Shown here: positions 61,540-64,000 of the stretch, in pieces
Numbering within the stretch: position 1 is the stretch's first letter
Layout of the letters: every line of letters begins with the position of its first letter
Origin: GCA-2720975 sp964469565
GTDB lineage: Bacteria; Planctomycetota; UBA1135; GCA-002686595
Direction: 5' to 3'
NCBI GenBank assembly: GCA_964469565.1
Contig: CAYXZD010000004.1
Coordinates: 124,001 to 188,000, forward strand
DNA: 64,000 nt
The notes under the pieces: model-generated
The model's database searches: none
The model's input: only the letters and a program-made list of their open reading frames with translations
What the model was told of the DNA's origin: nothing
Position numbers and translations under genes: made by a program

Positions 61540-62088
61540 ATGCATCACCTCGCTCACTGCCTCGCCCTGGCCCTACTCTGCTCCTGCCAGTCCATCGACA
61601 CGCAAGGGGATCTGGCCCTCGACGCATCCTTCTCAGCCCTGCCCAACCTAGGGGTAGCCCTCGGGGCCAGCCAGGTGTTCACCAAGAATGCTGAACGCAG
61701 CTGGTCCTTTGAGCTAGAGATGACCAGTCAGCCCTTCGATGACGAGGATCTATCCGATGACGGCAACCCGCACGCCGGGGATTGGACTCAATTCCAGTTG
61801 GGGGCCAAACGACTGAGCGCACCTACCGAGTCCCGGCACTGGACGAAACGCCTTGGGATTGCCTGGTTCCGGGCGAGGGGACCCCCCAATATCGTTCAAG
61901 AAGCCGGTGACTATATCGGCGTCTATGGCGGCTATGGATTCGAAACCCATTTCGCAGGCCAACCCGATGGAAAAAGAGGCATCAGCATGGGACCCGAACT
62001 GTCACTCATGCTCGCCCGTGGCGAGGGCGCCGGAGGTGACGTCGTAGTGGTTCCCCAACTCAACTGGCACATCTCTTGGGGATTTTGA
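61540..62088 (+). CDS. small lipoprotein, beta-rich
   Basis: A 182-residue protein with a lipoprotein signal (HCLALALLCSCQS, lipobox cysteine C16). The rest alternates short strands with glycine and aromatic residues (LALDASFSALPNLGVALGASQVF, SFELEMTSQPF, FQLGAKRLSAP, YIGVYGGYGFETHF, LNWHISWGF), ending with an aromatic terminal residue as many outer-membrane barrels do. I do not recognise a family. It is preceded by about 290 bp without a gene. Confidence 0.8.
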   Translation: MHHLAHCLALALLCSCQSIDTQGDLALDASFSALPNLGVALGASQVFTKNAERSWSFELEMTSQPFDDEDLSDDGNPHAGDWTQFQLGAKRLSAPTESRHWTKRLGIAWFRARGPPNIVQEAGDYIGVYGGYGFETHFAGQPDGKRGISMGPELSLMLARGEGAGGDVVVVPQLNWHISWGF

Positions 62089-62109
62089 TAAACCCCCGGC
62101 CCGGAGACT

Positions 62110-63948
62110 CTACTGGATCGTAAAAGTCGAGCTGACGATATCTGCAGCTGAGTTCATGCAGGCATTGCCCCTCGGTTCCCAGAATCCTGATGGCTTTTCC
62201 CAATAGCGACCGGGGAATCGGGAAAGGGCTGTATCCGAGAGTTCCAAAAGAGGCCAGAAAGCCAAGAGGCCCTTGCCACGGTTTGCCAAGTCGCCCCCCG
62301 TGATCATTGACGAACCGTCTGTCGTACTGAAGTGAGTCAATCGGAGCACAGGTTGAATCAGGTCCGATCCGAGGGTTTCAGTCGTGAGCAACCCGGAATT
62401 GTTATGGAAGAAAGTCTGGCCATCCGCAAAGTGAGTATGCCAGAGACGGGTGAGCGTTTGCCCATTGACCACTTCAGTCCTGACCCCAAAGTCACGTCCC
62501 CAGTACTCCCCCTCGATATCGCGCACGCGCCATAAGCCCCAGAAACCTGTCGGCGTACTCACGGGTACACCCCAGCTATCACTGCCGCGCCAGTCGTAGC
62601 GGACCTCATCTGCCGAATCCCCACGACGGAAAATCACCCGGTGATTGATGGTCTTTGTCCGATTCAAGAGATTGAGTTTTACGAATGTAGAGTTTCGCCA
62701 AAGCTCGGGAGCCAGGAAGGTCTCCACGTAAACCGACATGCGCGTGTACGCCGATAGGGTGTTCAGGGTCACAGGCCCTCCGCAGAGCAGTTGACCATCG
62801 GCGTTCTTCACCAGTGCGAAGCCAGCTTCCTGCATGTATTGGCTCTGCACGACACCTTCCAGTGGAGTTCCGTCCGGGCCGAGCTTGGGGCTCGGAGCCT
62901 GCTGAGCCACCACATCGAGTCCCACAGTGCCCGCTGGGGCCTGGGAGGAGAGTTGACCACCCCCCGCATCTGTCGTGCTTGGATCGCCTGCGTAGTACGG
63001 CTGGCTCCCGTCGAGGTCCCAGCCGCCCGAGTGGGTCCAGTGGTTCTCGTTAGTGCCATCCTGCTCTTCGTGGTCTAGGGAAAGCAGAATCGTGCGGCCT
63101 GATCCGTCTGCCGATGCGTTGATAGTCATGTCCAAGTCAACGCTGAGTGCTCCCGCGGGGATGGTCAAAGCGCCGCTCTCACTTCCCGGTGCAATGGAGT
63201 AGTCCACGCCTTCAACAGCCGTACCTGCGAGGTTGTAATACACCGTCGTAGGCTCTTCAGAGAGTGCTGATTGCAAGACCTGTAGCGTGTTGGGATTGCC
63301 GCCGGAGTTGCCCGTATCCGCCGCCACTGAGAACGCCAATGTCGGTACAGGGGCCGTCGAACGAATGTGCAAACGGAAATCGGTGGGCCCTTGTAAACGC
63401 ACATTCGATCCACCGGTCAATGTGAGCCGACACAGTTTTTCTTTGAACCAACGAGTGCCCGCTAATCCCTGAGGGTCGATCGTCAATCCTACCGAGGATC
63501 CCATTGCGCTCTTGGTAGTGTTCAGAGGGGACTCAGAACCCGCATCAATTGCGTAGTGCAGACCCTCGATCGCATCGCCGCCCAAGGTGTAGGACAGTTG
63601 GCCCGCTGCCCGAGTCGGAGCCGTGAACTGAACCGGTAAGGTCAGGGATGTAGACGCGTTTCCCCCAAGGGTGGTGGACCCATCTTCGCGGAAGTGAGCC
63701 GTGCGGTATTCCCCTCCATAGGGAGCAAAACTCGCTCCAGGGTCGCTCGATGCACCTGCATTTGTGGACCCTTTTCCGTCCCCACCTACACAGCCCGAGA
63801 GGATGACAAGAGTGCCGAGCGCCAACACAAGCGGGCCCCGGCTGGACCCAATGTTGAACGGGCCAGTCGACCCCGAAGCTGAACTGCAGGAACGGGTTGA
63901 TTCGGTGCGCAATGTGGAGTTGCGGGTTGTGGATTGGGGTTGCATCAA
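62110..63948 (-). CDS. lipoprotein with two Calx-beta-like domains
   Basis: A 612-residue protein. A long basic N-terminus leads to a lipoprotein signal (LVLALGTLVILSGCVGG, lipobox C53). Two Calx-beta-like blocks follow: residues about 100-200 (LSYTLGGDAIEGLHYAID) and about 205-300 (VYYNLAGTAVEGVDYSIAPGSE; TIPAGALSVDLDMTI). The C-terminal 270 residues are an unrecognised domain rich in aromatic residues (YVETFLAPELWRNSTFVKLNLLNRTKT, GFWGLWRVRDIEGEYWGRDFGV). It is probably outer-surface, calcium-stabilised. It is convergent with the 182-residue lipoprotein gene. The start is likely 63948, or 63945. Confidence 0.85.
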   Translation of the reverse strand: MMQPQSTTRNSTLRTESTRSCSSASGSTGPFNIGSSRGPLVLALGTLVILSGCVGGDGKGSTNAGASSDPGASFAPYGGEYRTAHFREDGSTTLGGNASTSLTLPVQFTAPTRAAGQLSYTLGGDAIEGLHYAIDAGSESPLNTTKSAMGSSVGLTIDPQGLAGTRWFKEKLCRLTLTGGSNVRLQGPTDFRLHIRSTAPVPTLAFSVAADTGNSGGNPNTLQVLQSALSEEPTTVYYNLAGTAVEGVDYSIAPGSESGALTIPAGALSVDLDMTINASADGSGRTILLSLDHEEQDGTNENHWTHSGGWDLDGSQPYYAGDPSTTDAGGGQLSSQAPAGTVGLDVVAQQAPSPKLGPDGTPLEGVVQSQYMQEAGFALVKNADGQLLCGGPVTLNTLSAYTRMSVYVETFLAPELWRNSTFVKLNLLNRTKTINHRVIFRRGDSADEVRYDWRGSDSWGVPVSTPTGFWGLWRVRDIEGEYWGRDFGVRTEVVNGQTLTRLWHTHFADGQTFFHNNSGLLTTETLGSDLIQPVLRLTHFSTTDGSSMITGGDLANRGKGLLAFWPLLELSDTALSRFPGRYWEKPSGFWEPRGNACMNSAADIVSSTFTIQ

Positions 63949-64000
63949 GCGGCGGGGGTGTAGGGGGCCCGGCGGGTTGCCAGGACCTGAACAGGGGGAA

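Overview
The window reads as chromosomal DNA of a GC-rich member of the Planctomycetota. The taxonomic markers are a very large Planctomycete cytochrome c protein (DUF1549/DUF1553) followed by a DUF1501 protein, a second DUF1800+DUF1501 pair, many exported TPR, FG-GAP/ASPIC and sulfatase-type proteins, an ECF-type sigma factor next to a Ser/Thr kinase, and two secreted proteins sharing a C-terminal domain that ends in FQ-x-W-F ... VTF. That last signature suggests the Saltatorellus/Rohdeia side of the phylum; the assignment is an inference from gene content. I saw no rRNA, tRNA, CRISPR array, transposase or integrase. Genes are tightly packed, often with 4-nt ATGA stop/start overlaps. Only one gap reaches 300 bases (35246-35549).

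Layout. 1-7802 (minus strand): a tightly packed operon, cut by the left edge, encoding a cytoplasmic TPR protein, a PqqD-like small protein (RRE fold), an ATP-grasp ligase, an exported TPR protein, a second ATP-grasp-like protein that has lost its catalytic residues, and a PLP-dependent fold-III decarboxylase. It is the best candidate for an undescribed pathway here: carrier- or peptide-linked amino-acid ligation followed by decarboxylation. Divergent from it, 7940-9554 encodes a beta-rich envelope protein and a small exported TPR protein. 9804-15218 holds a repeat-rich fibre-like secreted protein, a methyltransferase with a lipobox, a secreted protein with the shared C-terminal domain, and a nitronate monooxygenase-like flavoprotein. 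15273-19786 is a PSCyt1/DUF1549/DUF1553 plus DUF1501 module. 19842-21604 is a coupled DUF455 ferritin-like and ATP-grasp pair. 21592-24753 holds two small lipoproteins and an exported thioredoxin-like/TPR protein. 24854-30844 is a four-gene operon: membrane transporter-like DUF5690 protein, ASPIC/FG-GAP lipoprotein, TPR lipoprotein and sulfatase-superfamily lipoprotein.

31011-35245 is a putative polyamine or amine catabolism locus (aldehyde dehydrogenase convergent with gamma-glutamylamine synthetase, gamma-glutamyl hydrolase and an SDR). 35550-38427 is DUF1800+DUF1501. 38522-48325 is mainly exported hydrolases: a metallopeptidase/glutamine-amidotransferase-like fusion, a trypsin-like protease, a membrane dipeptidase, an O-antigen ligase-like membrane protein with a GIY-YIG protein, a redoxin-like protein, a lamin-tail protein and a ThuA-like protein. 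48450-51900 is a coupled GMC oxidoreductase, Gfo/Idh-like protein and DUF218 protein. 52046-57853 holds an octaheme cytochrome with HEAT and TPR repeats, an FMN reductase, NAD synthetase and a HisN-like phosphatase. 57850-61246 is a Ser/Thr kinase and its probable partner sigma factor; 61540-63948 is two lipoproteins.

Protein starts were moved from the longest reading frame where a signal peptide, gene overlap or divergent neighbour argued for a shorter one. All family calls come from reading motifs by eye; no database search was possible.
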